Shown here: in pieces, positions 17,401 through 30,781 of the stretch
How positions within the stretch are numbered: position 1 is the stretch's first letter
How the letters are laid out: each line of letters begins with the position of its first letter
Origin: Panulirus ornatus
Lineage: Eukaryota; Arthropoda; Malacostraca; Decapoda; Palinuridae
Direction: 5' to 3'
Assembly: GCF_036320965.1 (NCBI RefSeq)
Contig: NC_092276.1
Coordinates: 12,012,683 to 12,076,682 of the forward strand
DNA length: 64,000 nt
Notes under the pieces: model-generated
Told to the model about the DNA's origin: nothing
Database searches by the model: none
The model's input: only the letters and a program-made list of their open reading frames with translations
Made by a program: the position numbers and the translations under genes

Positions 17401-17996
17401 TACTCACTTTTGCATTCAAATCACCCATCACTATAACCCGGTCTTGTGCATCAAAACCTCTAACACACTCATTCAGCTGCTCCCAAAACACTTGCCTCTC
17501 ATGATCTTTCTTCTCATGCCCAGGTGGATATGCACGAATAATCACCCATCTCTCTCCATCAACTTTCAGTTTTACCCATATTAATCTAGAATTTACTTTC
17601 TTACACTCTATCACATACTCCCACAACTCCTGATTCAGTAGTAGTGCTACTCCTTCCCTGGCTCTTGTCCTCTCACTAACCCCTGACTTTACTCGCAAGA
17701 CATTCCCAAACCACTCTTCCCCTTTACCCTTGAGCTTCGTTTCACTCAGAGCCAAAACATCCAGGTTTCTTTCCTCAAACATACTACCTATCTCTCCTTT
17801 TTTTTCATCTTGGTTACGTCCACACACATTTAGACACCCCAGTCTGAGCCTTCGAGGAGGATGAGCACTCCTCGCGTGACTCCTTCTTCTGTTTCCCCTT
17901 TTAGAAAGTTAAAATACAAGGAGGGGAGGGTTTCTGGCCCCCCGCTCCCGTCCCCTTTAGTCGCCTCCTGCGACACGTGAGGAATGCGTGGGAAGT
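14460..17996 (-). mobile_element. RTE-family LINE copy 6, old subfamily, nearly full length
   Basis: Minus-strand copy with long-type 3' UTR (14467-14890), C-terminal reading continuing as YQGRRAVNGLNQ (CGA retained) and leader sequence to about 17996, ending at GTGGGAAGTATT. Open pieces include 17827-17207 (endonuclease with [17 protein letters not shown] and GNTWFKKRD), 16366-16022 ([22 protein letters not shown]), 16015-15692 ([13 protein letters not shown], with GLRQWFVMSPW where Gly-Cys of motif B is changed to Trp-Phe) and 15571-15119 (NKSKVIRYSRVEG onward). Frameshifts and stops separate them. Confidence 0.9.
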
Positions 17997-18072
17997 ATTT
18001 TCATTGTGACCGGCATGGTAGGCGTAGAATTTGTTCCAATTATGGGCCATGCAAGTTAAGGAAAAAAGTTTA
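17997..18072. other. Short unassigned spacer
   Basis: Non-repetitive sequence between the truncated leader of copy 6 and the next (TA)n. Nothing recognised. Confidence 0.5.
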
Positions 18073-18280
<208 letters not shown>

Positions 18281-19347
18281 TGCTTTGTCGCTGTCTCCCG
18301 CGTTTGCGAGGTAGCGCAAGGAAACAGACGAAAGAAATGGCCCAACCCCCCCCCCCATACACATATATATACATACGTCCACACACGCAAATATACATAC
18401 CTACACAGCTTTCCATGGTTTACCCCAGACGCTTCACATGCCTTGATTCAATCCACTGACAGCACGTCAACCCCGGTATACCACATCGCTCCAATTCACT
18501 CTATTCCTTGCCCTCCTTTCACCCTCCTGCATGTTCAGGCCCCGATCACACAAAATCTTTTTCACTCCATCTTTCCACCTCCAATTTGGTCTCCCTCTTC
18601 TCCTCGTTCCCTCCACCTCCGACACATATATCCTCTTGGTCAATCTTTCCTCACTCATTCTCTCCATGTGCCCAAACCATTTCAAAACACCCTCTTCTGC
18701 TCTCTCAACCACGCTCTTTTTATTTCCACACATCTCTCTTATCCTTACGTTACTTACTCGATCAAACCACCTCACACCACACATTGTCCTTAAACATCTC
18801 ATTTCTAGCACATCCATCCTCCTGCGCACAACTCTATCCATAGCCCACGCCTCGCAACCATACAACATTGTTGGAACCACTATTCCTTCAAACATACCCA
18901 TTTTTGCTTTCCGAGATAATGTTCTCGACTTCCACACATTCTTCAAGGCTCCCAGGATTTTCGCCCCCTCCCCCACCCTATGATCCACTTCCGCTTCCAT
19001 GGTTCCATCCGCTGCCATGGTTCCATCCGCTTTCTTCTTTCACACACTTTCCCAAACTCAGTCACCAGCTTCTGCAGTTTCTCACATGAATCAGCCACCA
19101 GCGCTGTATCATCAGCGAACAACAACTGACTCACTTCCCAAGCTCTCTCATCCCCAACAGACTTCATACTTGCCCCTCTTTCCAAAATTCTTGCATTCAC
19201 CTCCCTAACAACCCCATCCATAAACAAATTAAACAACCATGGAGATATCACACACCCCTGCCGCAAACCTACATTCACTGAGAACCAATCGCTTTCCTCT
19301 CTTCCTACACGTACACATGCCTTACATCCTCGATAAAAACTTTTCAC
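18281..19347 (-). mobile_element. RTE-family LINE copy 7, 5'-truncated with internal deletion
   Basis: Young-type short 3' UTR, then an open C-terminal segment (19018-18467, [19 protein letters not shown] to YRG). At 18997-19031 a 17-bp phrase (CCATGGTTCCATCCGCT) is present twice with one base between, and the segment from LAADG back to the RRKLR region is missing. Upstream, [11 protein letters not shown] and GLRQGCVISPWLF remain. It is truncated at VKSF, where a (GT)n array begins. Confidence 0.88.
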
Positions 19348-19352
19348 CGTAA

Positions 19353-19364
19353 TTATGTGTGTGT

Positions 19365-19405
<41 letters not shown>

Positions 19406-19412
19406 TTGTGTG
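19353..19412. repeat. (GT)n microsatellite
   Basis: GT array, one TATG interruption, adjoining the 5' truncation of LINE copy 7. Confidence 0.95.
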
Positions 19413-19570
19413 TATCCATATGTGTCATTATGTATTGTACTGTAAATGGAGAAAGGTTTTCTATTGTCGAGCTCCATCCCTTAAATATTTTCTACCATCA
19501 AATAACTTTTCAATTATATGTATACTCTGCTTTAATCATTTCTTCAGTCATCTTATTCAATTCATGTATA
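19413..19570. other. Unassigned sequence between GT arrays
   Basis: Non-repetitive AT-rich sequence; no coding potential recognised. Confidence 0.5.
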
Positions 19571-19632
19571 TGTGAGTGTGTGTGTGCGTGTGTTTGCTTG
19601 TGTTTGTGTGTGTGTGTGTATGTGTGTGTGTG
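19571..19632. repeat. (GT)n microsatellite, imperfect
   Basis: GTGTGT with GCGT, TTGC and TATG interruptions. Confidence 0.9.
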
Positions 19633-20966
<1,334 letters not shown>

Positions 20967-20991
20967 AGCATTTCGAGAGGGGCTGGGAGAA

Positions 20992-21390
20992 TTGTATATG
21001 ACTGTCAATGTATTAAGGAAGTACCTCCATCATGGAAATGTTACTGCAGAAGAAATCCAGAAGGACATATCTTGTCCGTTCTTGTTAGGTCCATTGACTG
21101 CCGCGTGCCACGTAACTTTGCCCATAGGGTCACAATCTCAAGAGTATGTTCAACCTCATTTGCAATATACAAACAGGTGCAGCACACCCCACAAGAATGG
21201 CAGGAACTTATACTGTTGCAACTGCAACATCTCTTGTAATCCGCTGTACAAATTTGAATTACTGAAACAAAAAAGAGATAGAAATGCTTACGAAAAATAC
21301 GAGAAAGTAAAGAAGAAAAGAAGAGTTTCACGGTCTGAAAGGAAAAAAGCCCTGGAAGAATTACGTCTTGTAAAGTTAGAGACCTGCTAA
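20992..21390 (+). other. Unrecognised 132-codon open frame, Cys-rich then basic
   Basis: Plus-strand open frame ending at TAA 21391. After about 70 unremarkable residues it has a cysteine cluster (NRCSTPH, then LYCCNCNISCNP, around residues 72-92) followed by a highly charged Lys/Arg/Glu tail (YEKVKKKRRVSRSERKKALE) that could form a helix. A zinc-binding knuckle followed by a basic helix is conceivable; I cannot name a family. There is no start-site support, and the (GA)n array lies immediately upstream. It may be a terminal exon or a relic of a transposable element. Confidence 0.2.
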
Positions 21391-21529
21391 TTGCTTGCTC
21401 GAGAACCTGGGGACTAGGCCACAAGTGCCTGTTGAAGAAAAGTGAAGAGCCTTTCCTGCTGCTGATTTCTTTTTCCATTGTTACTCGTTCCCTCTTCCAA
21501 CCCCAGCGAGGTCGAGTAAGGGTAAGATA

Positions 21530-21700
21530 ACTCGGCACTCGAGAAAGAGTCCTCGCTTGGCTCCTTCTTCTTGTCTCTAATTTGAGAAAATGGTAATAAT
21601 GGAAGGGAAGATTCTGTCTCCCTAATCCCGCTCCTCTTAATCATCGAGACACAGAAGATACGAAGGTAATATTCTATTTCCCTTATCGCCAGGATGACTT
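21530..21700 (-). mobile_element. Ancient relic of the RTE/SE 5' leader
   Basis: Read against the leader of copy 4, the same order of words is visible with many changes: a GAGTCCTCGCTTGGCTCCTTCT block for the GTGACTCCTTCTTCTG block, TTTGAGAAAATGGTAATAATGG for TTTTAGAAAGTTAATACAAGG, CCCGCTCCTCTT for CCCGCTCCCGTC, then GAGACACAGAAGATACGAAGG and TTCCCTTATCGCCAGG at the position of CCCCTATCCCCAGG. This shows that the family was active long before the young copies in this window. Confidence 0.5.
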
Positions 21701-21884
21701 ACTGAAAGTATCAGGAAATATTATTTGATACTTCGCTCAAAAACGGATTCCGAGTTTCTTGAAGATACTATTTACTACTACTTGTACTGGACAATGGGAG
21801 TTTCAAGGGAGTCATAACACGCATGACGATCCTTCTGTAGACTCACTCTTTTGCCCAATTACTGATATATACAGTTGTTGTTTC

Positions 21885-21886
<2 letters not shown>
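21701..21886. other. Unassigned sequence
   Basis: Non-repetitive; nothing recognised. Confidence 0.4.
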
Positions 21887-21929
<43 letters not shown>

Positions 21930-21956
21930 TGTCTGTCTGTCTGTCTGTCTGCCTGT
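21887..21956. repeat. (TG)n(TCTG)n compound microsatellite
   Basis: TG array followed by five TCTG units and CCTG. Confidence 0.97.
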
Positions 21957-22435
21957 GTAATTATCTATTTTCAATTGCCTGCTTTTACTGGACGAAGAAG
22001 GATACTTACTTTCCTGGGTCTCCATCTCGAATAGTTTCGACTATCATGAATCTTTGTAAACCTCTGTATTCTGTCCGCATTTACTATTTCCTAATTCAGC
22101 TAACACCATTCATCCATCTTTCCTAGTGGTAGAAATACTTCTAGATATCTCTTTCAACGAGCTTCTTGCCTTAATTTCATGTTATGTTCTCTGTTCTATC
22201 CTCATATCTTCATAGAATCGTTCACAGTCTATGTCATGAATCTGCTTTAGAAAGTTTGTCTCCTGCCGACAGACTAGGATGATATGGACAACCAGCTCCC
22301 TGTCATACATATTCCTGAAGGTTCTTTCCTGTAAGGTAATATTCGCACTGGGGCCTCCTTTCAGTGTGTTCAGTTCACATTGCTTTACACATACTTGGGT
22401 TGAATCTAATCAACCATCATGAGACTTTTTATGAG
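21957..22435. other. Unassigned region
   Basis: Low-repeat sequence with no long open frame. It could be the decayed downstream part of the CR1-like relic to the right, but I see no RT motif that would show this. Confidence 0.3.
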
Positions 22436-22496
22436 TGGGTTGATTGAGATGCTTTGTGGAGGGTCTTAAGAGTATATGGTGTGGGAGGTAAGCTGC
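22436..22496 (+). mobile_element. 61-bp relic of RTE reverse transcriptase
   Basis: Matches the stretch around [20 protein letters not shown] of the family at nucleotide level, including GTATATGGTGTGGGAGG. Both ends are non-homologous. It is far shorter than any other LINE piece here. Confidence 0.7.
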
Positions 22497-22860
22497 TTAC
22501 CCAGCCTTTTCATTTGTCTACAACAGAGCTGACTCACTAATAGAAATTTAAAGGGCTCGTTACACACGTCCTTTTTTCCCTAAAATCTTATCGTCTCCCA
22601 AGTAGATAAATTCTTCTCTGTAGGATGTCATTCACCTATTTCATGCTTAGTTTTCCACTGTTGTCAGAGAAACCTGATCTTAGTTCAGCGCCTCTACCCG
22701 GTCCTCTTTCTCATAGATAAGTGTGACGTTTGCGCGATTTCACTCCCATAACACTTGAACAACACTGTAGCGGTTTGTCAAGTATATCTGCAAACATCTG
22801 CACATGTGGACAAATTTCATGAGAACCGTGAGCCTTTTTTTAAGGGTCATGATCCTTTAG
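22497..22860. other. Unassigned region
   Basis: No repeat and no convincing coding segment seen. Lies between an RTE relic and a CR1-like relic. Confidence 0.3.
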
Positions 22861-24100
22861 TATTCTATCTCCTCACTGGTGTTGGGGCTATAGTGTCTTC
22901 CACTGCGAAAATAATTTTGAACTTATTTAGTTCCTCATTTATCCTTACATCTCCCTTAGTAGTTATTCCCCCTGAATCATTCAGTCTGATTAGATGTTCT
23001 TTTGCTGGCAATTTGTCCTCAGTGACAGTATGGAATAGTTTAGAATTATCCCCCGTCTTGTCCACAACATTGTTTTCAAAGTTCACCCTCTTTCCTTATC
23101 TTGCTGTGCTCGATTTTGTTTTCTGACACATTATAAATGTTGCCTGGTTGGAACGCAGCCTGTTTTTTGTCACATTACATCGCGAAGCCACTTCAGCTAT
23201 TGACAGCATTTATCAAAGCACTCCTCTCTCTTTCTCAGCTTCTCTGTGATTGAAGCTAATGGCACCTACGTTCATGCTTCTTCATTATAATACTCACAGA
23301 ACCTTCCACAGCGGTGCCTTGGTTCCTTGCTACTGAGCTTCCTTTCCTTGTTTATGTTGCCTGAGAAATTTTAATATTCTGTGTATTTTCCACGACTGAG
23401 TCTCGTCTATGTGTCTGGTGTCATTTCTTCTCTTACATCATCCTCGTTTACCATATAATCAAACTGGAACATGGTCATTTTCTCATCAGTCGATGAATTG
23501 TAGATGGTATTCTTAATATCAGTGTTATAATGTGTGAAGTTAAGATCTAGTATTGGTTCTACATCATTCCCTCTCATCCTAATATCTTCAGTGACTTGCT
23601 GGTGCAAGATATTCTCATGAATACACTCAAAGAATTTCTGTTTCCATGACTCTCCTTCTCCATGAGGGACCAATTTCCCTCAGTCTCCAAAATCCCTCAT
23701 CATTAGTACTGTACTACCTCTGAAAAGTACGTGTTTTACGGATGTAAGTGCCATCCTGATTGTTACTTCACAGCTATCATTGTATAATTGTTCTAGTTCG
23801 TTAGAATATCTTTGCCATATTACATATCAATTCAACTCTACCATAAACTTCTTTCCTACAGTTACTCCTCCCATCGGATACTCCTTGAATGAGCTATCGT
23901 CCTGTCGCTTTTTAAGTGGGCCAGTCAAGCTCTTTTCCATCCTTATTACCATGTATCCCGCTGAACAGATCTGGTGAAATCTTATCAGTCTTTAGTTTGT
24001 CTCTACCACCAAACAATATCACGTGCATTCTCCATCGTTTTACCATCTACTACTTGAGCATCAGCATCAGATACAGTCTGCCACAAGTAAGTAATTTCAG
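22861..24100 (-). mobile_element. Decayed CR1-like LINE (endonuclease end and linker)
   Basis: Two minus-strand frames in the right order suggest a CR1-clade element. 23673-23407 reads KFFECIHENILHQQVTEDIR, then RGNDVEPILDLNFTHYNTDI and MFQFDYMV, resembling the end of a CR1 endonuclease (FLDCL..NFLHQHV..PTR..NILDLVLT..HS-like pattern). 23086-22865 reads GDNSKLFHTVTEDKLPAKE and later GGITTKGDVRINEELNKFK, resembling the segment between endonuclease and RT. Further upstream an MMRDFGD word near 23690 may be the decayed GDFN box. Many stops. The assignment comes from motif memory only. Confidence 0.45.
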
Positions 24101-24855
24101 ATAAGTAATATCACACGCAAATCACCAATCATTTCTGGATTATAATTTGATCATTTTGCTGAAAAAAACATCAAAAGAATGAAGATGGAGAGAAATGCTG
24201 ACTAAGAGAAATCTAAAGTATATAGACATGTCAAGCGCAGTCTTGTTATGAATAGAAATAGGAGAATTGATCGCAATGGAACGACCAGTAATGATCATAT
24301 TACATTTGATCTAAACTCAGGTATCCAGGGGGTACTTATGAAGGCCAGGAAACCTAGAGACAAGGAAGAATGCAGAAGAGTTATCATCAGAGTTGATAGT
24401 CCAATGGAAAAGAAAGAAAGAAACAACGAAAATAGTTAGAAGGCAAGAAAGAGAAGCCGTTTACGGGGGAAGAGGTAAGTGCTGCAGGAACCTCAGTCAT
24501 GTTAACTGATGAAAAGAAAATGTGGGATCTTACCTCTTTAATAAACTTTGTTCTGGAACTTTAACAACATTAGGTTCATTTTCCCTTATATGCGTCCCTT
24601 CTCATCATAGAGGCCACGGTGAGTGAGCTTGGCCCTAAAGCTGTCGATAGCAGCTTCAGAGAGATAATTTCTCCAGTGGCACGCTGTTCGACCGCTGTTT
24701 TCAGTTATCCTGGGTTCGACTCTCGGGAACACACTAGTAAAGTTGTTAAGAAACTTAACCATGTATAGACGTCCCATTATATCCTGACAATAACTTGCAA
24801 TTTTTATCACAAAAATTGAGTCTGGCAATTCTACAATACTCTTCTAATGAGCATA
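24101..24855. other. Unassigned region with two short open frames
   Basis: 24248-24439 (plus, 63 codons) contains GVLMKARKPRDKEECRRVII; 24828-24586 (minus, 80 codons) contains CHWRNYLSEAAIDSFRAKL. Neither is recognised. A GGTTCGACTC word at about 24711-24720 looks like a Pol III B box, but no matching A box or tRNA fold is evident. Confidence 0.3.
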
Positions 24856-25514
24856 TCCTATAACTAGAGATGGTCATAGAATTACGTTCTGTCAACCTCC
24901 TGCTATGCTAATCTCCCTAACTTTGATGTCATCCGCTTCTTGGCTAAGTTCAATAGTTTTGATTCGTCGACTTATGTGTTTCCGGCTTTCTCGGTAATCT
25001 CCCTGATTGCTAACGACCTCTGGTCCCGTGCAGCGGAAACATTTCTAATGAACCATGAATCTTCCTGATTGCTCTGTCTTTCACAGTACGTGGTATTCTA
25101 CCTACAGCTTCACTCAGTCTCTGGGACCTGTTCCACTGCACTCGTGATCACTCATGATCAGAGTCTGCTGACCAGCCACAGAATCTGTCTTTTCCCGCTA
25201 CTTCCAACCATTGCCTCAGTACTTTCCTTACATTTTGATATGGGCAATTCTTTCTATATAACATCATCTAAAACAACCAGAATAACAACAAAGCATTGTG
25301 ACCTTTGTTGCTTTCAGGCTTCGTACCTTCTATCGTCTGTTCATGTACCGTCTGATCCCACTCACTTGATGCGCCTCTGTGTTCATAACTAATGTGTAGT
25401 TCCATGAGTTCCTGTCTCACCTAATGACATCATCATCCTTAATTCGATTCCTCAGTTTTCTTATTTCTTCTTTTAGTTGTGTTAGCGTTTGACCCTGATT
25501 CTTCATAGTTTTCT
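24856..25514 (-). other. Possible 5' part of the CR1-like relic
   Basis: On the minus strand near 25490-25430 a heptad-like stretch reads LTQLKEEIRKLRNRIKDDDV, followed by broken frames. A coiled-coil ORF1 upstream of a CR1 endonuclease would fit the position relative to 22861-24100, but the link is speculative. Confidence 0.2.
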
Positions 25515-25740
25515 ATACTATTTCACATGACCGATAGAGACTGAGTGTGAACGAATGTGACCTTTTTTGTTGGTTTTCATGGCGCTTGTTGAAGGGGGGG
25601 GATGGTAGCGACGCTATTTCCTGTGCGACGGGGTAGCGGCAGGAATGGGTGAGGGCAAGCAAGTATGAATAAATATATGTGGATTTATGTATATGTATGT
25701 GTATATGTGTGTGCATGTAGGTATATGTATATCAATCGAT
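25515..25740 (+). mobile_element. Relic of old-type RTE 3' UTR
   Basis: Begins CACATGACCGATAGAGACTG and follows the order of the long 3' UTR (GAGTGTGAACGAATGTG, then CATGGCGCTTGTTGAAGGGG, then GGGGTAGCG, then the TATGTATATG track). It is diverged and lacks the terminal hairpin. Confidence 0.7.
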
Positions 25741-25856
25741 GTATATCAATCAATTGACTGTTATATTTCTCTCTTGTGTCTCCCTTGATGATGTGATTAT
25801 TACACGAAAGTGCACTTGGGAACTTTTCGTGTTTCATTTTCCCCGTGGACTCATGG

Positions 25857-25938
<82 letters not shown>
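25857..25938. repeat. (TA)n plus T run (LINE tail)
   Basis: TA array then T run that forms the tail of copy 8. Confidence 0.95.
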
Positions 25939-27780
25939 AAACTCTGTCGCTGTCTCCCGCGTTTGCGAGGTAGCGCAAGCAAACAGACGAAAGAAATGGC
26001 CAGACCCACCCCCATACACATGTATATACATACGTCCACACACGCAAATATACATACCTACACAGCTTTCCATGGTTTACCCCAGACGCTTCATATGCCT
26101 TGATTCAATCCACTGACAGCAGGTCAACCCCGGTATACCACATCGCTCCAATTCACTCTATTCCTTGCCCTCCTTTCACCCTCCTGCATGTTCAGGCCCC
26201 GATCACACAAAATCTTTTTCACTCCATCTTTCCACCTCCAATTTGGTCTCCCTCTTCTCCTCGTTCCCTCCACCTCCGACACATATATCCTCTTGGTCAA
26301 TCTTTCCTCACTCATTCTCTCCATGTGCCCAAAAAATTTCAAAACACCCTCTTCTGCTCTCTCAACCACGCTCTTTTTATTTCCACACATCTCTCTTACC
26401 CTTACGTTACTTACTCGATCAAACCACCTCACACCACACACTGTCCTCAAACATCTCATTTCCAGCACATCCATCCTCCTGCGCACAACTCTATCCATAG
26501 CCCACGACTCGCAACCATACAACATTGTTGGAACCACTATTCCTTCAAACATACCCATTTTTGCTTTCCGAGATAATGCTCTCGACTTCCACACATTCTT
26601 CAAGGCTCCCAGAATTTTCGCCCCCTCCCCCACCCTATGATCCACTTCCGCTTCCATGGTTCCATCTGCTGCCAGATCCACTCCCAGATATCTAAAACAC
26701 TTCACTTCCTCCAGTTTTTCTCCATTCAAACTCACCTCCCTTGACCCTCAACCCTACTGTACCTAATAACCTTGCTTTCATTCACATTTACTCTTAACTT
26801 TCTTCTTTCACACACTTTACCAAATTCAGTCACCAGGTTCTGCAGTTTCTCACATGAATCAGCCACCAGCGCTGTATCATCAGCGAACAACAACTGACTC
26901 ACTTCACAAGCTATCTCATCCCCAACAGACTTCATACTTGCCCCTCTTTCCAAAACTCTTGCATTTACCTCCCTAACAACCCCATCCATAAACAAATTAA
27001 ACAACCATGGAGACATCACACACCCCTGCCGCAAACCTACATTCACTGAGAACCAATCACTTTCCTCTCTTCCTACACGTACACATGCCTTACATCCTCA
27101 ACAAAAACTTTTCACTGCTTCTAACAACTTGCCTCCCACACCATATATTCTTAATACCTTCCACAGAGCATCTCTATCAACTCTATCATATGCCTTCTCC
27201 AGATCCATAAATGCTACATACAAATCCATTTGCTTTTCTAAGTATTTCTCACATACATTCTTCAAAGCAAACACCTGATCCACACATCCTCTACCACTTC
27301 TGAAACCACACTGCTCTTCCCCAATCTGATGCTCTGTACATGCCTTCACCCTCTCAATCAATACCCTCCCATATAATTTACCAGGAATACTCAACAAACT
27401 TATACCTCTGTAATTTGAGCACTCACTCTTATCCCCTTTGCCTTTGTACAATGGCACTATGCACGCATTCCGCCAATCCTCAGGCACCTCACCATGAGTC
27501 ATACATACATTAAATAACCTTACCAACCAGTCAACAATACAGTCACCCCCTTTTTTAATAAAGTCCACTGCAATACCATCCAAACATGCTGCCTTGCCGG
27601 CTTTCATCTTCCACAAAGCTTTTACTACCTCTTCTCTGTTTACCAAATCATTTTCCCTAACCCTCTCACTTTGCACACCAGCTCGACCAAAACACACTAT
27701 ATCTGCCACTCTGTCATCAAACACATTCAACAAACCTTCAAAATACTCACTCCAACTCCTTCTCACATCACCACTACATG

Positions 27781-27784
<4 letters not shown>
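25939..27784 (-). mobile_element. RTE-family LINE copy 8, young, 5'-truncated at TTAT
   Basis: Short-type 3' UTR, hairpin at about 25956-25970. The ORF is 5'-truncated in the ITSSGD codons, where the element's own TTAT merges into (TA)n. RT motifs are present: [45 protein letters not shown] and [11 protein letters not shown]. Lesions: CGA to TGA in SFYRG (stop at about 27100), and a 7-bp loss in the WEVSLNG region near 26740 that copy 9 shares. Confidence 0.92.

Positions 27785-27854
<70 letters not shown>
27785..27854. repeat. (TA)n plus T run (LINE tail)
   Basis: Separates the truncated 5' side of copy 8 from the 3' tail of copy 9. Confidence 0.95.
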
Positions 27855-27855
<1 letters not shown>

Positions 27856-30781
27856 TACTCTGTCGCTGTCTCCCGCGTTTGCGAGGTAGCGCAAGGAAAC
27901 AGACGAAAGAAATGGCCCAACCCCCCCCATACAGATGTACATACACACGTCCACACACGCAAATATACATACCTACACAGCTTTCCTTGGTTTACCCCGG
28001 ACGCTTCACATGCCTTGATTCAATCCACTGACAGCACGTCAACCCCTGTATACCACATCGCTCCAATTCACTCTATTCCTTGCCCTCCTTTCACCCTCCT
28101 GCATGTTCAGGCCCCGATCACACAAAATCCTTTTCACTCCATCTTTCCACCTCCAATTTGGTCTCCCTTTTCTCCTCGTTCCCTCCACCTCCGACACATA
28201 TATCCTCTTGGTCAATCTTTCCTCACTCATTCTCTCCATGTGCCCAAACCATTTCAAAACACCCTCTTCTGCTCTCTCAACCACGCTCTTTTTATTTCCA
28301 CACATCTCTCTTACCCTTACGTTACTTACTCGATCAAAACACCTCACACCACACATTGTCCTCAAACATCTCATTTCCAGCACATCCATCCTCCTGCGCA
28401 CAACTCTATCCATAGCCCACGCCTCGCAACCATACAACATTGTTGGAACCACTATTCCTTCAAACATACCCATTTTTGCTTTCCGAGATAATGTTCTCGA
28501 CTTCCACACATTCTTCAAGGCTCCCAGAATTTTCGCCCCCTCCCCCACCCTATGATCCACTTCCGCTTCCATGGTTACATCCGCTGCCAGATCCACTCCC
28601 AGATATCTAAAACACTTCACTTCCTCCAGTTTTTCTCCATTCAAACTCACCTCCCTTGACCCTCAACCCTACTGTACCTAATAACCTTGATCTTATTCAC
28701 ATTTACTCTTAACTTTCTTCTTCCACACACTTTACCAAACTCAGTCACCAGCTTCTGCAGTTTCTCACATGAATCAGCCACCAGCGCTGTATCATCAGCG
28801 AACAACAACTAACTCACTTCCCAAGCTCTCTCATCCCCAACAGACTTCATACTTGCCCCTCTTTCCAAAACTGTTGCATTTACCTCCCTAACAACCCCAT
28901 CCATAAACAAATTAAACAACCATGGAGACATCACACACCCCTGCCGCAGACCTACATTCACTGAGAACCAATCACTTTCCTCTCTTCCTACACGTACACA
29001 TGCCTAACATCCTCGATAAAAACTTTTCACTGCTTCTAACAACTTTCCTCCCACATCATATATTCTTAATACCTTCCACAGAGCATCTCTATCAACTCTC
29101 TCATATGCCCTCTCTAGATCCATAAATGCTACATACAAATCCATTTGCTTTTCTAAGTATTTCTCACATACATTCTTCAAAGCAAACACCTGATCCACAC
29201 ATCCTCTACCACTTCTGAAACCACACTGCTCTTCCCCAATCTGATACTCTGTACATGCCTTCACCCTCTCAATCAATACCCTCCCATATAATTTACCAGG
29301 AATACTCAACAAACTTATACCTCTGTAATTTGAGCACTCACTCTTATCCCCTTTGCCTTTGTACAATGGCACTATGCACGCATTCCGCCAATCCTCAGGC
29401 ACCTCACCATGAGTCATACATACATTAAATAACCTTACCAACCAGTCAACAATACAGTCACCCCCTTTTTTAATAATTCTACTGCAATACCATCCAAACC
29501 TGCTGCCTTGCCGGCTTTCATCTTCCGCAAAGCTTTCACTACCTCTTCTCTGTTTACCAAATCATTTTCCCTAACCCTCTCACTTTGCACACCACCTCGA
29601 CCAAAACACCCTATATCTGCCACTCTATCATCAAACACATTCAACAAACCTTCAAAATACTCACTCCATCTCCTTCTCACATCACCACTACTTGTTATCA
29701 CCTCCCCATTTGCGCCCTTCACTGAAGTTCCCATTTGCTCCCTTGTCTTACGCACTTTATTTACCTCCTTCCAGAACATCTTTTTATTCTCCCTAAAATT
29801 TAATGATACTCTCTCACCCCAACTCTCATTTGCCCTTTTTTTCACCTCTTGCACCTTTCTCTTGACCTCCTGTCTCTTTCTTTTATACATCTCCCACTCA
29901 ATTGCATTTTTTCCCTGCAAAAATCGTCCAAATGCCTCTCTCTTCTCTTTCACTAATACTCTTACTTCTTCATCCCACCACTCACTACCCTTTCTAATCA
30001 ACCCACCTCCCACTCTTCTCATGCCACAAGCATATTTTGCGCAATCCATCACTGATTCCCTAAATACATCCCATTCCTCACCCACTCCCCTTACTTCCAT
30101 TGTTCTCACCTTTTTCCATTCTGTACTCAGTCTCTCCTGGTACTTCCTCACACAGGTCTCCTTCCCAAGCTCACTTACTCTCACCACCCTCTTCACCCCA
30201 ACATTCACTCTTCTTTTCTGAAAACCCATACAAATCTTCACCTTAGCCTCCACAAGATAATGATCAGACATCCCTCCAGTTGCACCTCTCAGCACATTAA
30301 CATCCAAAAGTCTCTCTTTCGCACGCCTGTCAATTAACACGTAATCCAATAACGCTCTGTGGCCATCTCTCCTACTTACATAAGTATACTTATGTATATC
30401 TCGCTTTTTAAACCAGGTATTCCCAATCATCAGTCCTTTTTCAGCACATAAATCTACAAGCTCTTCAACATTTCCATTTACAGCACTGAACACCCCATGT
30501 ATACCAATTATTCCCTCAACTGCCACATTACTCACCTTTGCATTCAAATCACCCATCACTATAACCCGGTCTCGTGCATCAAAACCACTAACGCACTCAT
30601 TCAGCTGCTCCCAAAACACTTGCCTCTCATGATCTTTCTTCTCATGCCCGGGTGCATATGCACCAATAATCACCCACCTCTCTCCATCAACTTTCAGTTT
30701 TACCCATATTAATCGAGAATTTACTTTCTTACTTTCTATCACATACTCCCACAACTCCTGTTTCAGGAGTATTGCTACTCC

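Noticed and set aside
24640..24740. Possible tRNA-derived SINE or tRNA (B-box-like GGTTCGACTC)
   Set aside because: No A box at the right distance, no cloverleaf and no second copy in the window.
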